A DNA stretch of 64,000 nucleotides from Pseudooceanicola batsensis HTCC2597 (GCF_000152725.1 NZ_CH724131.1:3189648-3253647); one strand, 5' to 3'; positions 1 to 9,311 are shown, counted from the stretch's first letter. Program-made: numbers and translations. The notes: generated by a model from the letters alone, not told the origin.

Positions 1-612
1 CTCGGTCCGCAGCAGCCCGTCCAGCCGCACCGAAAGGCGTTTTCTCTGCCGGCGCCCGCGCACCTGCCGTGTCCGGGACCATTTCGGCATGAAGATGCGC
101 CGGTCGTCGCGCTGATGCACCCAGAACGCCTGCTGACCGGCGACGATTTCCGCATCGTAGGTGCCTTCGGCCGCCACGGTCACTGTGATCTCTTCCACCT
201 CCATGGACCGGTCGCTCAGGCCGAAATGCTCGAGCGCCCGGTCGGTGATGTCGCCAAGCGCCCCTATATCCCTGGTCTCGGCGCTCTTCAGCGGACCCTG
301 GCGCGAATTGGTCAGGGCCTCCCTGTCTTCTTCGATCTGGACGCTCTCGGTCACTGCGGCGCAGTGCGTCTCGCCGTCGACCAGGACGTCGACCAGCACC
401 GCGCTGACATAGATCGGTTCGGCCCCCATGTTGCCGACCATCAGATGCGCCCGGTCGGCATTGCCGGCAATCCGGTTGATCAGGATGTTCGACCGTTTCT
501 GGCGTCGGTACGAGGTGATGAAGATCTGCAGGTAGACGATCCAGACGGCCGCAGTGACGATCTGGACGCCGGCGGAAACGAGATTGGCATTTGACGTGAT
601 CCAGTCGAGCAT
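1..612 (-). CDS. Unknown membrane-anchored protein, C-terminus cut by window edge
   Basis: I do not recognise this family. The frame is open from an ATG at 612 to the window edge (204 codons seen) and a good ribosome site (GGGAG) lies just upstream of the ATG. Residues about 12-32 are a single hydrophobic segment, followed by Arg/Lys-rich residues, so the protein is probably anchored at its N-terminus with the rest in the cytoplasm. The visible remainder is soluble, beta-rich in appearance and ends in a very basic stretch. It is divergent from the lol genes, with about 120 bp between the two starts. No function can be assigned. Confidence 0.7.
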   Translation of the reverse strand, partial: MLDWITSNANLVSAGVQIVTAAVWIVYLQIFITSYRRQKRSNILINRIAGNADRAHLMVGNMGAEPIYVSAVLVDVLVDGETHCAAVTESVQIEEDREALTNSRQGPLKSAETRDIGALGDITDRALEHFGLSDRSMEVEEITVTVAAEGTYDAEIVAGQQAFWVHQRDDRRIFMPKWSRTRQVRGRRQRKRLSVRLDGLLRTE

Positions 613-735
613 CGCTTTCTCCCTACCGTGATCCAACACCCTGACAGCGGGATAAGGTCCATGCGCCCGCGTCAAAGCGGACTTGACGGCAGATGCCCCA
701 ACCGACACATCTTGCCGGACCCGACAGGAGCCCCC

Positions 736-2025
736 ATGACCGCCAGACCCGCCGCTTTCGCACCGTTCGAATGGATGATCGCCTGGCGCTATCTGCGCGC
801 CCGCCGCGCCGAGGGCGGGGTCAGCGTCATGACCTGGATCAGCCTGATCGGCATCGCCCTGGCCGTCGCCGCGCTGATCATCACCCTGGCGGTCCGCGCC
901 GGGTTCCGGGCCGAGTTCGTGGATACGATCCTGGGCGCGAATGCTCATGTCACGGTCTACAACTCGGGCCAGCCGAACGAGGCGGGGCGCCTCGACCGCA
1001 CGATCGCCGACTATGCCGGGATGGCCGAGCGCATCGTCGCCGTGCCCGGCGTGACCCGCGCCGCGCCGCTGGTGAAGGGTCAGGTCATGGCCTCGGCCAA
1101 CGGAGGCACCTCGGGGGTCGAGGTCTTCGGCATCGCCGCCGCGGATCTTGCCACGATTCCCCGGGTGGCGAACCCCGAAACCGCCCAGGGCGACCTGTCA
1201 CGCTTCGGCGGCGAGGCGATCGCCATGGGATCGGGCGTCGCCCGGTCCCTGAACCTGACGGTCGGCGATCGGGTCAAGCTGATCTCGCCCGACGGTGTCA
1301 AGACGGCCTTCGGCACCTCGCCCCGCGTCAAGACCTACGAGATCGCCTATCTTTTCACGGCCGGGCGCTACGACATCGACCAGACCCGCGTCTACATGCC
1401 CTTCGACGAGGCGCAGAGCTATTTCAACCGCGAGGGGGTCGCCGACGAGATCGAGGTGATGGTCGAACGCCCCGAGCAGGTCGATGCCCAGGTCTTCGAG
1501 ATCCTGCGCGCCGCGGGCGACCGGGCCCTGGTCTGGACCTGGCGCGATTCAGCCGGGTCGTTTCTGCGCGCGCTGGATATCGAGGACAACGTGATGTTCA
1601 TCATCCTGTCGGTCCTCGTCTTGATTGCCTCGATGAACATCGTCTCGGGCCTGATCATGCTGGTGAAGAACAAGGGACGCGATATCGGCATCCTGCGCAC
1701 CATGGGCCTTACCGAGGCCTCGGTGCTGCGCGTCTTCTTTCTGTGCGGCGCGGCCACCGGCGTCATCGGCACGCTGATCGGCCTGGTGATCGGCTGTCTC
1801 TTCGCCATCTACATCGACCCGATCTTCGCCCTCGTCGACCGCCTCTCCGGCGGCGATGTCTGGGACCCGTCGATCCGCGGCATCTATGCGCTGCCCGCGC
1901 TGCTGCAATGGCAGGACGTGCTGTCCTCGGTGGGGCTGGCGCTCGGCCTGTCCTTCGTCGTCACGATCTTTCCGGCCCGGCGCGCGGCGCGGATGAACCC
2001 GGTCGAGGCCCTGCGCTATGAGTGA
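736..2025 (+). CDS. lolC: Lipoprotein-releasing ABC transporter permease LolC/LolE
   Basis: Inner-membrane permease of the LolCDE complex, which extracts lipoproteins from the inner membrane and hands them to the periplasmic carrier LolA. The 429-residue product has the family layout: a membrane segment at about residues 33-54, a large periplasmic domain, and three C-terminal segments (about 286-308, 332-360, 395-418) with the FtsX-type ending. The motif [12 protein letters not shown] after the second segment is typical. I chose the ATG at 736 because AGGAG sits 5 bases upstream; an in-frame start further 5' has no such site. It overlaps lolD by 8 bases. As in many alphaproteobacteria a single LolC/E-type permease is present here, so C versus E cannot be decided; the symbol is provisional. 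Confidence 0.92.
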   Translation: MTARPAAFAPFEWMIAWRYLRARRAEGGVSVMTWISLIGIALAVAALIITLAVRAGFRAEFVDTILGANAHVTVYNSGQPNEAGRLDRTIADYAGMAERIVAVPGVTRAAPLVKGQVMASANGGTSGVEVFGIAAADLATIPRVANPETAQGDLSRFGGEAIAMGSGVARSLNLTVGDRVKLISPDGVKTAFGTSPRVKTYEIAYLFTAGRYDIDQTRVYMPFDEAQSYFNREGVADEIEVMVERPEQVDAQVFEILRAAGDRALVWTWRDSAGSFLRALDIEDNVMFIILSVLVLIASMNIVSGLIMLVKNKGRDIGILRTMGLTEASVLRVFFLCGAATGVIGTLIGLVIGCLFAIYIDPIFALVDRLSGGDVWDPSIRGIYALPALLQWQDVLSSVGLALGLSFVVTIFPARRAARMNPVEALRYE

Positions 2026-2701
2026 CCCGATACTTGAGCTTTCGCGGATCGAGAAAGTCTACAACCGCGGCGAACCCGGCGAGATCCGGGTGCTGCGCGG
2101 CGTCGATCTGACGCTGCACCCGGGCGAGGCCGTCGCGCTGGTCGCGCCTTCGGGGGCGGGCAAGTCGACCCTGCTGCACATCGCCGGGCTACTCGACCTG
2201 CCCGACGCGGGCGAGGTGCGGATCGGCGGCGACACCGTCCAGGACCAGAGCGATCGCCGCCGCACGGCGATCCGCCGCGCCGACGTCGGGTTCGTCTACC
2301 AGTTCCACCACCTGCTGCCCGAATTCTCGGCCGAAGAGAACATCGTCCTGCCGCAGCTCGCCAATGGCGCGGGGCAGGGGGCAGCGCGCACCCGCGCCCG
2401 GTCGCTGCTGGAAACCGTCGGCATCGCCGAACGCGCCGGCCATCGCCCCGCCGCGCTCTCGGGCGGGGAACAGCAGCGCGTCGCCTTCTGCCGCGCGCTC
2501 GCCAACGCGCCCCGGATCCTTCTGGCGGACGAGCCGACCGGCAACCTCGACCCCGAGACCTCGGACCGGGTCTTCGCCGCGCTGATGGACCTGGTGCGCC
2601 AGACCGGACTGGCGGCCCTGGTCGCGACCCACAACATGGAACTCGCCGCGCGCATGGACCGGACGGTCCGGCTCGACGGTGGGCTGGTGGTGCCGGCCTG
2701 A
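2018..2701 (+). CDS. lolD: Lipoprotein-releasing ABC transporter ATP-binding protein LolD
   Basis: Cytoplasmic ATPase that powers lipoprotein release by the LolC/E permease. The 227-residue protein has a Walker A motif at about residues 44-51 (APSGAGKS), the Q-loop ([10 protein letters not shown]) typical of LolD/MacB-type ATPases, the ABC signature [10 protein letters not shown], Walker [13 protein letters not shown] and a switch His in ATHNMELA. Its ATG lies inside the last codons of the permease gene (ATGAGTGA overlap), so the two are co-translated. A perfect hairpin starts directly after the stop codon. Confidence 0.95.
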   Translation: MSDPILELSRIEKVYNRGEPGEIRVLRGVDLTLHPGEAVALVAPSGAGKSTLLHIAGLLDLPDAGEVRIGGDTVQDQSDRRRTAIRRADVGFVYQFHHLLPEFSAEENIVLPQLANGAGQGAARTRARSLLETVGIAERAGHRPAALSGGEQQRVAFCRALANAPRILLADEPTGNLDPETSDRVFAALMDLVRQTGLAALVATHNMELAARMDRTVRLDGGLVVPA

Positions 2702-2719
2702 GCGCCGGCCTTCCGGCGC
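2702..2719 (+). terminator. Hairpin directly after lolD
   Basis: A perfect 7-bp G+C stem (GCGCCGG / CCGGCGC) with a 4-base loop starts at the base after the lolD stop. There is no T run after it, so it may be a mRNA 3' end stabiliser or a weak terminator rather than a classical intrinsic one. Confidence 0.4.
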
Positions 2720-2801
2720 GATCCTGCTGAGCTCGTCGATCCCGGGAACAACGGCCCGGGGTGCCCGGTTGGGCAGGTGCGACCAGAGCAAGGAGGACCC
2801 C

Positions 2802-3005
2802 ATGTCCATCGCACGAGTCACAGAAATTTCCGCAACTTCGCCCGAGAGCTTCGACGATGCCGTGAAACAGGGCATCGAACGGGCGAGCGAGACGCTGCGC
2901 AACGTCCGCGGCGCCTGGGTCAAGGAAAACAAGGTCAATGTCGAAAACGGCAAGGTGACGTCCTACGTCGTCAACCTGATGGTCACCTTCGAACTGGAAT
3001 CCTGA
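2802..3005 (+). CDS. Dodecin family flavin-binding protein
   Basis: Dodecins are small proteins that assemble into hollow dodecamers and store flavin (riboflavin, FMN or FAD). The 67-residue length is exactly that of the family. The core motif RNVRGAWVKE contains the conserved Trp that stacks on the isoalloxazine ring, and the following segment ends VNLMVTFELE as in other dodecins. AGGAGG lies 6 bases before the ATG. The gene is monocistronic between lolD and the convergent tadG-like gene. Bacterial dodecins usually prefer FMN; which flavin is bound here cannot be told from the sequence. Confidence 0.93.
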   Translation: MSIARVTEISATSPESFDDAVKQGIERASETLRNVRGAWVKENKVNVENGKVTSYVVNLMVTFELES

Positions 3006-3099
3006 AGGGCGGTCCGGTCCCGCCGGCGCGGATGATGCGAGCCGTCGCCACGGGACGACCCACCGCGTGCGCCGTCACGGCGTCCGGGCCGGGCCCCGT

Positions 3100-4398
3100 T
3101 CAGTAGGCCAGCTTGAAGTAGGGGACCGAGAAGTTGGTCTCCATCCCCGAGCCGCAGAAGCCCATGGTCATGTTCGAGGTTCCCGAGATGGTCGACCCCG
3201 AGATGATCGAGGCGCCCTCGATCCCGCCGGCATTGGCCGAGAACTGGACATGGTCCAGCGCGATGATCTGGCCGCCGTAGAACCGCAGGTCGCTCGGCAC
3301 GTCGACGCCGCCGTAGGTGACGATCTGCGCCCCGCCGCCCTCGGCGCAGGCATCGTTGCGGCCGATCTGCAGCGACGAGGCGGCAGAGACGCTCTTGGCC
3401 CCGGTGTCGCGGGTGAAGACCACCGCATCCTCCAGGGTCACGCCCTGACCGAACTTGATGGCGCAGTCCGTCACGACCACGACCTCGGACAGGACGGTGC
3501 CCGGGTCGACGGTCAGGCCGTTGGACCGGCAACCGACGCGATGCACCCGCCCGGGCACGAGATCGGCTGTGGTGAGTTTCTTGACGTCCAGAACCACCGG
3601 CACCGAACTGGTGATGTAGTCGGGCAGGAATTCTCCGCTGGCAAAGTAGAGGTCGTCGTGGATCTGGTCCAGCTGCCGAAGGATGCGCAGCCGGTAATAG
3701 CCGCTGCGCAGGGCCGCCTTGAGACCCGGGTTGGTCTCGAACCCCGAGCGCGGCAGGTCGATATCTCCGCTGTCGGGCATCGACACCACCGTGCCGGGCT
3801 CGAACGTGTTGTTCGAGTTGACCGAGACGTATTCGTTCGAATGCAGGCAGAAGCCGTCCTCGTAGCCGTTGTTCGACTGGATATCGACCACGCGGTCGCC
3901 GACGAAACCTTCGCGCATGCAATGCGGCACGTAGGTGACGAAGACGGCCTGCGCCGAAAGATCCCAGAAGGGCTTGTTCAGGAAGCGGAAAAGATGTGCC
4001 GCAACCGGGTTCCCGCGTGAGGCGGTCCGCCCCGGCAGGACGCGCACCGCCTCGCGCGAGTGGGGATCGGGCGTGAATGTCCTGCTCGCGTAATCCCAGT
4101 GGCCGAACGCGACATCCTGCACCCGAAGCACATCGCCATAGTCCGCCGCGGGCATGCTGTGATTGGCGATCTCGACCGCCTTTGCCCTGGCCGCGTCGGC
4201 ATCGTTCTTTTCACGGAAATAAAGCGCGGCATGGGCCGCCGCATCCGCGCCGACCTGCAGCTGGTTGCGCGCCGACATGAGGTATCCGAAGTCGATGGCG
4301 AAGGCGCTGACCGCCAGCACGCCCGCCAGGAAATAGAGCGACAGGATCGTCATGCTGCCCTCGGCCCGCGCGGCGAAACTCCTGAAATGGCCGGTCAT
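3100..4398 (-). CDS. TadG-like pilus assembly / exported protein
   Basis: The 432-residue product begins with a short basic segment ending in EGSMTI, a single membrane helix (about residues 17-37) and the segment RNQLQVGADAAAHAALYF, which together are the signature of the TadG-like N-terminal domain of Flp pilus assembly proteins. The remainder is extracytoplasmic. Its C-terminal third contains several Cys residues and many Gly/Ser/Thr-rich beta stretches, as in other long TadG-like proteins without a clear vWA motif. It follows the tadE-like gene by 3 bases and has a GGAG ribosome site inside it, so the two are one operon. No other tad/cpa gene is present in the window, so a role in a true Flp pilus is unproven. 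Confidence 0.75.
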   Translation of the reverse strand: MTGHFRSFAARAEGSMTILSLYFLAGVLAVSAFAIDFGYLMSARNQLQVGADAAAHAALYFREKNDADAARAKAVEIANHSMPAADYGDVLRVQDVAFGHWDYASRTFTPDPHSREAVRVLPGRTASRGNPVAAHLFRFLNKPFWDLSAQAVFVTYVPHCMREGFVGDRVVDIQSNNGYEDGFCLHSNEYVSVNSNNTFEPGTVVSMPDSGDIDLPRSGFETNPGLKAALRSGYYRLRILRQLDQIHDDLYFASGEFLPDYITSSVPVVLDVKKLTTADLVPGRVHRVGCRSNGLTVDPGTVLSEVVVVTDCAIKFGQGVTLEDAVVFTRDTGAKSVSAASSLQIGRNDACAEGGGAQIVTYGGVDVPSDLRFYGGQIIALDHVQFSANAGGIEGASIISGSTISGTSNMTMGFCGSGMETNFSVPYFKLAY

Positions 4399-4401
4399 CC
4401 G

Positions 4402-4794
4402 TCAGTACTCCATGAAGTGTTGCGCCGAAATCGCGATCTGCATGTTCATCAGATCCTTCACCACATGCGGCAGGAACAGGTTGTCGACCTGGTACGAGAC
4501 GTTGGACGTCACGATGCCGTCGTTGATCGTGGTCGAGACGACCGCGTCGGGCGCGATCGTCGCGAGGCGGTCCGAGATGAAGGCCTCGGTCTGCGCCTCG
4601 GTCAGCAGGTATCCGGTCGACAAGGTCCGGTTGGCGTCCTGCACGATCCGGAACGCCTGGTTCTTGTCGAACAGGATGAAGGTGACGTTGATCGCCATGG
4701 CCAGCATCCACACGAAGAGCGGAAGCCAGATGAGTGTTTCCAATGTCGCGGAGCCGGAGTCATCCGTCCGCAACCTGTGCAGCAGCTTTTTCAT
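4402..4794 (-). CDS. TadE-like pseudopilin
   Basis: A 130-residue protein with the TadE layout: a basic N-terminus, the processing-site-like motif SGSATLETLIWLP with the conserved Glu at the start of the membrane helix (about residues 20-42), and a soluble C-terminal domain. TadE/F-type pseudopilins are cut by a prepilin peptidase of the TadV type and help build Flp pili or related secretion structures. It is the first gene of a two-gene unit with the TadG-like gene downstream (3-base gap). Only the N-terminal motif is strongly diagnostic; the rest is divergent. Confidence 0.75.
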   Translation of the reverse strand: MKKLLHRLRTDDSGSATLETLIWLPLFVWMLAMAINVTFILFDKNQAFRIVQDANRTLSTGYLLTEAQTEAFISDRLATIAPDAVVSTTINDGIVTSNVSYQVDNLFLPHVVKDLMNMQIAISAQHFMEY

Positions 4795-4936
4795 TGCCTG
4801 ATTCCAAGGGGCGAGCAGGTCCCGAGGTGTTGGGTGCGCTCAACCTTGGAGAGTGTTCTGGGCGGAAAGATGGCAGGACTGCGGAAGAGTCTGGCCAAGA
4901 GGAACTGATGGGGGCGCTACCCGCACCGCCCTGCGC

Positions 4937-6895
4937 TCACAGGTCCAGCCCCTCGGCGAAGCGCGCGTTCTCCTGGATGTACTGGAACCGCAGCTCGGGC
5001 TTCTTGCCCATCAGCCGCTCCACCAGGTCGCCGGTCTCGCCCGGGGCCTCCTCGTCCACGGTCACGCGGATCAGCTTGCGCGTCTTCACGTCCATCGTGG
5101 TTTCCTTGAGGTCCTTGGCGTCCATCTCGCCCAGGCCCTTGAAGCGGCTGACCTCGATCTTGCCCTTGCCGCCGAGGCCCTTTTCCAGCCAGACGTCCCG
5201 TTCGGCCTCGTCCTGGACATAGACCCGGTGCGCGCCCTGCGTCAGCCGGAACAGCGGCGGACAGGCGAGGTAGAGGTGCCCCTTGTCGATCAGCGGCCGC
5301 ATCTGGGAGAAGAAGAAGGTCATCAGCAGCGAGGCGATATGCGCCCCGTCGACATCGGCGTCGGTCATGATGATGATCTTGTCATAGCGCAGGTCGTCGA
5401 TGTTGAACTTCGTCCCCAGCCCCACGCCCATGGCCTGGCAGAGGTCGTTGATCTCCTGATTGGTGCCGATCTTGTTCGACGCGGCCCCCAGCACGTTGAG
5501 GATCTTGCCCCGCAGCGGCAGCAGCGCCTGTGTCTTGCGGTCCCGCGCCATCTTGGCCGAGCCGCCGGCCGAGTCCCCCTCGACGAGGAACAGCTCGGTC
5601 CCGTCGCGGTTCGTCGCGGAACAGTCGGTCAGCTTGCCGGGCAGGCGCAGTTTCTTCGTGGCCGTCTTGCGCTGCGTCTCCTTCTCCTGCCGGCGGCGCT
5701 GCCGCTCTTCTGCGCGCAGCACGAGGAAATCGAGGATTGCGCCGGCCGACTTTGTATCGGCCGCCAGCCAGTTGTCGAAATGGTCGCGCACCGCGTTCTC
5801 GACCAGCCGATGCGCCTCGACCGTGGCCAGCCGGTCCTTGGTCTGGCCGACGAACTCCGGCTCGCGGATGAAGCACGACACCAGCGCGCAGCCGCCCGCC
5901 ATCAGGTCCTCGCGGGTGATCTGCGCCGCCTTGCGGTTGTTCACCAGCTCGCCGTAGGCCTTGATCCCCTTGAGCACCGCTGCCCAGAACCCCGCCACAT
6001 GCGTCCCGCCCTCGGGCGTCGGTACCGTGTTGCAGTAGGACTGGACGAAGCCGTCGCGCACCGGCGTCCAGTTGATCGCCCATTCCACCCGACCCGGCAC
6101 GCCGAACCGCTCCTGGAACGACACGCGGCCGGCGAAGGGCGCCTCGGAATAGGTCATCGCGCCCGAAAGCGATTCCTTCAGGTAATCCGCCAGCCCGCCG
6201 GGAAAGTGGAACGTGGCCTCCTGCGGGGTCTCGCCGTCGTCGATGGCGGATTTCCAGCGGATCTCCACGCCCGAGAACAGGTAGGCCTTGGACCGGATCG
6301 ACTTGAAAAGCCGGGCGGGCTTGAACTTGTGATGGCCGAAGATCTCCTCGTCCGGATGAAAGGTCGTCGTGGTCCCCCGCCGGTTCGGCGCAGCCCCGAT
6401 CTCCTGCAGGGGGCCCTGCGGCACCCCGCGCGAGAACCGCTGCTCCACCAGCTTGCGATCGCGGGCCACCTGCACCACCATCGAATCCGAAAGCGCGTTC
6501 ACCACCGAGGCGCCCACGCCATGCAGACCGCCCGAGGTCTCGTAGCTCTTGCCCGAGAACTTCCCGCCCGCGTGCAGCGTGCACAGGATCACCTCCAGCG
6601 CGGACTTGCCGGGAAACTTCGGATGCGGGTCGAACGGCATGCCGCGCCCGTTGTCGCGCACCGTCAGCGAATAATCCTCGTGCAGTTCGACCTCGATCCG
6701 GGTGGCGTGGCCTGCCACCGCCTCGTCCATCGAGTTGTCGAGGATCTCCGCAACCAGATGGTGCAGCGCCCGTTCGTCCGTGCCGCCGATATACATGCCC
6801 GGTCGCTTGCGGACGGGTTCCAGCCCTTCGAGCACCTCGATCGAAGAAGCGTCATAGGTATCCGGTGCGGTATCGGTCAGAAGATCGTCGGCCAT
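4937..6895 (-). CDS. parE: DNA topoisomerase IV subunit B
   Basis: ATPase subunit of topoisomerase IV, which works with ParC to decatenate daughter chromosomes. The 652-residue product has the GHKL ATPase motifs EILDNSMDEA, DNGRGMP and GGLHGVGASVVNALS in its N-terminal half, and the TOPRIM motifs LVEGDSAGGSA and DADVDGAHI in its C-terminal half. Length and the ending FQYIQENARFAEGLDL fit ParE of alphaproteobacteria and not GyrB, which is about 150 residues longer. I place the start at the ATG at 6895 (MADDLL), where the conserved region begins; a second ATG ten codons upstream (6925) is possible. parC is not in the window. Confidence 0.95.
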   Translation of the reverse strand: MADDLLTDTAPDTYDASSIEVLEGLEPVRKRPGMYIGGTDERALHHLVAEILDNSMDEAVAGHATRIEVELHEDYSLTVRDNGRGMPFDPHPKFPGKSALEVILCTLHAGGKFSGKSYETSGGLHGVGASVVNALSDSMVVQVARDRKLVEQRFSRGVPQGPLQEIGAAPNRRGTTTTFHPDEEIFGHHKFKPARLFKSIRSKAYLFSGVEIRWKSAIDDGETPQEATFHFPGGLADYLKESLSGAMTYSEAPFAGRVSFQERFGVPGRVEWAINWTPVRDGFVQSYCNTVPTPEGGTHVAGFWAAVLKGIKAYGELVNNRKAAQITREDLMAGGCALVSCFIREPEFVGQTKDRLATVEAHRLVENAVRDHFDNWLAADTKSAGAILDFLVLRAEERQRRRQEKETQRKTATKKLRLPGKLTDCSATNRDGTELFLVEGDSAGGSAKMARDRKTQALLPLRGKILNVLGAASNKIGTNQEINDLCQAMGVGLGTKFNIDDLRYDKIIIMTDADVDGAHIASLLMTFFFSQMRPLIDKGHLYLACPPLFRLTQGAHRVYVQDEAERDVWLEKGLGGKGKIEVSRFKGLGEMDAKDLKETTMDVKTRKLIRVTVDEEAPGETGDLVERLMGKKPELRFQYIQENARFAEGLDL

Positions 6896-6994
6896 CGGCT
6901 GCTCTTTTGCTTGGTTGGCCCGCATTATTGCAGCCCTCGCGGCCTTGTAAAAGCCGGGACCTGCGCAAAACCCCCCAAGGAAGTCCCAACCCGC

Positions 6995-7030
6995 CCTTCT
7001 TCTTGATGAAAATATCCCCGCCGGAGGCAG
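6995..7030. repeat. Intergenic repeat family 1, copy 1
   Basis: In the 216-bp gap between parE and the hydrolase gene lies CTTCTTCTTGATGAAAATAT followed by CCCCGCCGGAGG. The same layout, CTTC(T/A) then 5-8 bases then GAAAATA then a C/G-rich end, recurs at 37591-37624 (opposite strand) and 58815-58847. The function is unknown. Confidence 0.45.
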
Positions 7031-7111
7031 ACCGAGCGATCTTGCAGCGCAAGATCGCGAGATGAAAGGAATGCGCCCGCAGGGCGCGCCGTCGGATCGG
7101 GGCCGCGCGGA

Positions 7112-7984
7112 TCAGCGTTCCAGCCAGTCGCGGATGATCGCGGCCACCCGGTCCGGCGCCTGGTGCACGATCCAGTGGTCGGCCTCCGGCACGTCCACCC
7201 GGGTCAGGTCGTCGCAATAGGCCTCGAGGCCCGCGGTCGCCTCGGGCAGCAGCGCGCGGTCACCCAGGCCCCAGATCAGCAGATGCGGCATGGCGACCCG
7301 AAACCGGTCCGTCGAAAGCGGGGGCAGGTCGAGGGACCGCCCCGGCTCCGGCACCACGATCGGCGTCGCGCGGTACCAGTTGACCATGCCGGTCAACCGG
7401 CCGGGGCGCGACCACTCCGCGATGTAGTCCGCCTGCCTGTCCGGGGTCATCCAGCTCATGTCCATGCCTTCCGCGAAGAGCCCCAGAAGCCGGGCGTAGC
7501 CGTCCGCCGCCAGCCGGTCCTCCGATCCCTCGCGGCGCAGGCTGCGCATGTATTGCGACGCCTCGGCCTGGGCACCGCCCGTGGCCAGCGCGGCCTGGAA
7601 CGGGCCCGGGTGGACCCCGTTGAGGATGATCAGCCGCGAGACCAGATCGGGCCGGCCGATCGCCAGCCCGTAGGCCACGGCGGCGCCCCAGTCATGCCCG
7701 ACAACCGTCACCGGCCCGCCGATCTCTTCGATCAGCGCGACCATGTCGCCCACGAGGTGAGAGACCTTGTAGCTCTCGACATCCCCCGGCGCGTAGGACC
7801 GGCCATAGCCCCGCTGGTCCGGGGCGACGCAGTGGAACCCATCTCCGAGCCGCCCGGCCAGGTCCGCCCATGCGCCGCCATATTCGGGGAACCCGTGCAG
7901 AAACAGCAGCCGCGGCCGCGCGGGATCGCCCCATTCCCGCAGGTGAAAATCCTGTCCGTTCAGCGTGATGTCGCGGTCGCGCAT
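7112..7984 (-). CDS. Alpha/beta hydrolase, epoxide hydrolase-like
   Basis: The 290-residue enzyme has the classical alpha/beta-hydrolase order: oxyanion-hole motif LHGFPEYGG near residue 30, nucleophile elbow GHDWGAAVA near residue 97, acid in the GLGDRALLP segment and catalytic His in ADHWIVHQ near the end. An Asp nucleophile in GHDWG is the mark of epoxide hydrolases and haloalkane dehalogenases, and NWYRA in the cap matches the epoxide hydrolase side. The likely reaction is hydrolysis of an epoxide to a diol; the substrate is unknown. GGGGAGG lies upstream of the ATG. The gene is not evidently co-transcribed with its neighbours. Confidence 0.85.
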   Translation of the reverse strand: MRDRDITLNGQDFHLREWGDPARPRLLFLHGFPEYGGAWADLAGRLGDGFHCVAPDQRGYGRSYAPGDVESYKVSHLVGDMVALIEEIGGPVTVVGHDWGAAVAYGLAIGRPDLVSRLIILNGVHPGPFQAALATGGAQAEASQYMRSLRREGSEDRLAADGYARLLGLFAEGMDMSWMTPDRQADYIAEWSRPGRLTGMVNWYRATPIVVPEPGRSLDLPPLSTDRFRVAMPHLLIWGLGDRALLPEATAGLEAYCDDLTRVDVPEADHWIVHQAPDRVAAIIRDWLER

Positions 7985-8100
7985 GGCATCCTCCCCGGTT
8001 CGAGGGCAAGCTTACGCCGGTTGCCCCCGGATTTGCACGTCTCCTCCGGCCCGTGGCCGGATCCGCGGCGGCGTCAGGTCCACCGGGCCCGAAAGGAACG

Positions 8101-8119
8101 GGCGGGCCCCTGGCCCGCC
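8101..8119 (-). terminator. Hairpin downstream of the cyclase gene
   Basis: A perfect 8-bp inverted repeat (GGCGGGCC / GGCCCGCC) with a 3-base loop lies 27 bases beyond the stop codon of the minus-strand cyclase-family gene and before the hydrolase start. It is a plausible transcript end, but has no T run. Confidence 0.4.
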
Positions 8120-8145
8120 CGCCTCACCGATCGCTCCGTGGCCTC

Positions 8146-9114
8146 CTACCGGATCGCGACCGGATTGATGATCATCTGCACGGCCCCGCGCACCTTGGCC
8201 TGGCCGAGCACGAACATGAATTCGTTGACCCCGTCGGCGACCAGGTTCTCGGTCACCATGTTCTCGAGGATGTAGATGCCGTTGTGCGCCAGCAGGATCT
8301 GGTGGACCTCGAAGACGCCGACGCCGTCCTCGAAGGGCACGGCCTCGAGCCCCCAGGTATCCGCACCGACCGCGATCACCCCGATCTCGGCGAGATACTC
8401 GGCCCCGGTCTTGCCCAGCCCCGGCTCGACCGAACCATAGCGCTGCGCGTCCCGCGTCTCCTCCTTTAGCAGGTCGAGCCAGCCCGAGTGGAACAGCACC
8501 ACGTCGCCTTCGCGGATCTCCACGCCCTGCGACTCGGCGGCTTCCATGATGTCCTCGCGCGTGTAGGCGGTGCCTTCCTGCACGATCTCCTGGCCGTAGT
8601 GCGACGACATGTCGAGCAGCACGCCCCGGGTGACGATCGGCGGCACCTTTTCGATACCCAGCTTGGTCATGCCGTCGGCGGCCACGAAATCCGCCCCGTC
8701 GTTGCCGTTGTAATAGACGTGATCCACGCCGATATGGCCCAGCCCGTCGATCTGCGACCCGATCCCCAGCCAGCCCATGAAGATGTCGTCGTTATAGGTC
8801 GTCTCCGTCGGTCCCAGCCCCGAGTTGTTGACCTGTCCCGGTTGCAGGATCGCGACCGACATCGACCGCGGCGCGAAGGCCGGCACGCTGCTGTCGAGCG
8901 TGAGGCCAAGGGAATAGACCTTGCCCTCGGTCACGAGGTCGGCTGCCATCTTCGCGCGCTCGGGCGTCAGCAGGTTGGCCGCGCCGATCTCGTCGTCGGG
9001 CCCGTATTTCGACTCGGTCCACGCCATGTCCCCGTGGCTTTCGGCAAGCGCCGCGCCCGCCATCAGGGTACAGGCCATCAGCCCGGCCACGGCCGGTTCG
9101 AAGATTGATTTCAT
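8146..9114 (-). CDS. Exported cyclase-family (kynurenine formamidase-like) protein
   Basis: A 322-residue member of the PF04199 cyclase/formamidase family, whose members hydrolyse amides or cyclic substrates using a divalent metal. I start it at the ATG at 9114, which has GGGAGGTG upstream; an in-frame ATG eight codons earlier does not. The N-terminus is a signal peptide ending ALA before ESHGDM, so the protein is exported. The metal site appears altered: where relatives such as kynurenine formamidase have an HxGTHxDxPxH motif, this protein reads GIGSQIDGLGH, keeping the Asp and last His but lacking the first two His. The downstream segment DVVLFHSGW is conserved. The substrate is unknown. 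Confidence 0.8.
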   Translation of the reverse strand: MKSIFEPAVAGLMACTLMAGAALAESHGDMAWTESKYGPDDEIGAANLLTPERAKMAADLVTEGKVYSLGLTLDSSVPAFAPRSMSVAILQPGQVNNSGLGPTETTYNDDIFMGWLGIGSQIDGLGHIGVDHVYYNGNDGADFVAADGMTKLGIEKVPPIVTRGVLLDMSSHYGQEIVQEGTAYTREDIMEAAESQGVEIREGDVVLFHSGWLDLLKEETRDAQRYGSVEPGLGKTGAEYLAEIGVIAVGADTWGLEAVPFEDGVGVFEVHQILLAHNGIYILENMVTENLVADGVNEFMFVLGQAKVRGAVQMIINPVAIR

Positions 9115-9311
9115 GGATTTCACCTCCCGATCGTCCATGCCGCGCGCATTTCTCTGCCCGTGCGGTCGGGGAAAGACTAGGCAAGCTGCGTCAGCTTGTC
9201 ACGCCGCGCTGCGGCGGGGTCCATGCCGCGCGGGCAAGCTGCCGCCGACCGGGCGGCCTGCCCGGGCCGGCCTCGCTTGCCGCGATGCGCCGCGCGGGGT
9301 AGGGAACTGGC

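Noticed and set aside
4937-6895. Assignment of the topoisomerase gene as gyrB
   Set aside because: The product is about 150 residues too short for GyrB and ends like ParE.
4853-7006. 717-codon open frame on the plus strand opposite parE
   Set aside because: It is rich in Arg, His, Leu, Gly and Pro, has no recognisable motif and mirrors the codon phase of parE; typical antisense shadow in high-G+C DNA.
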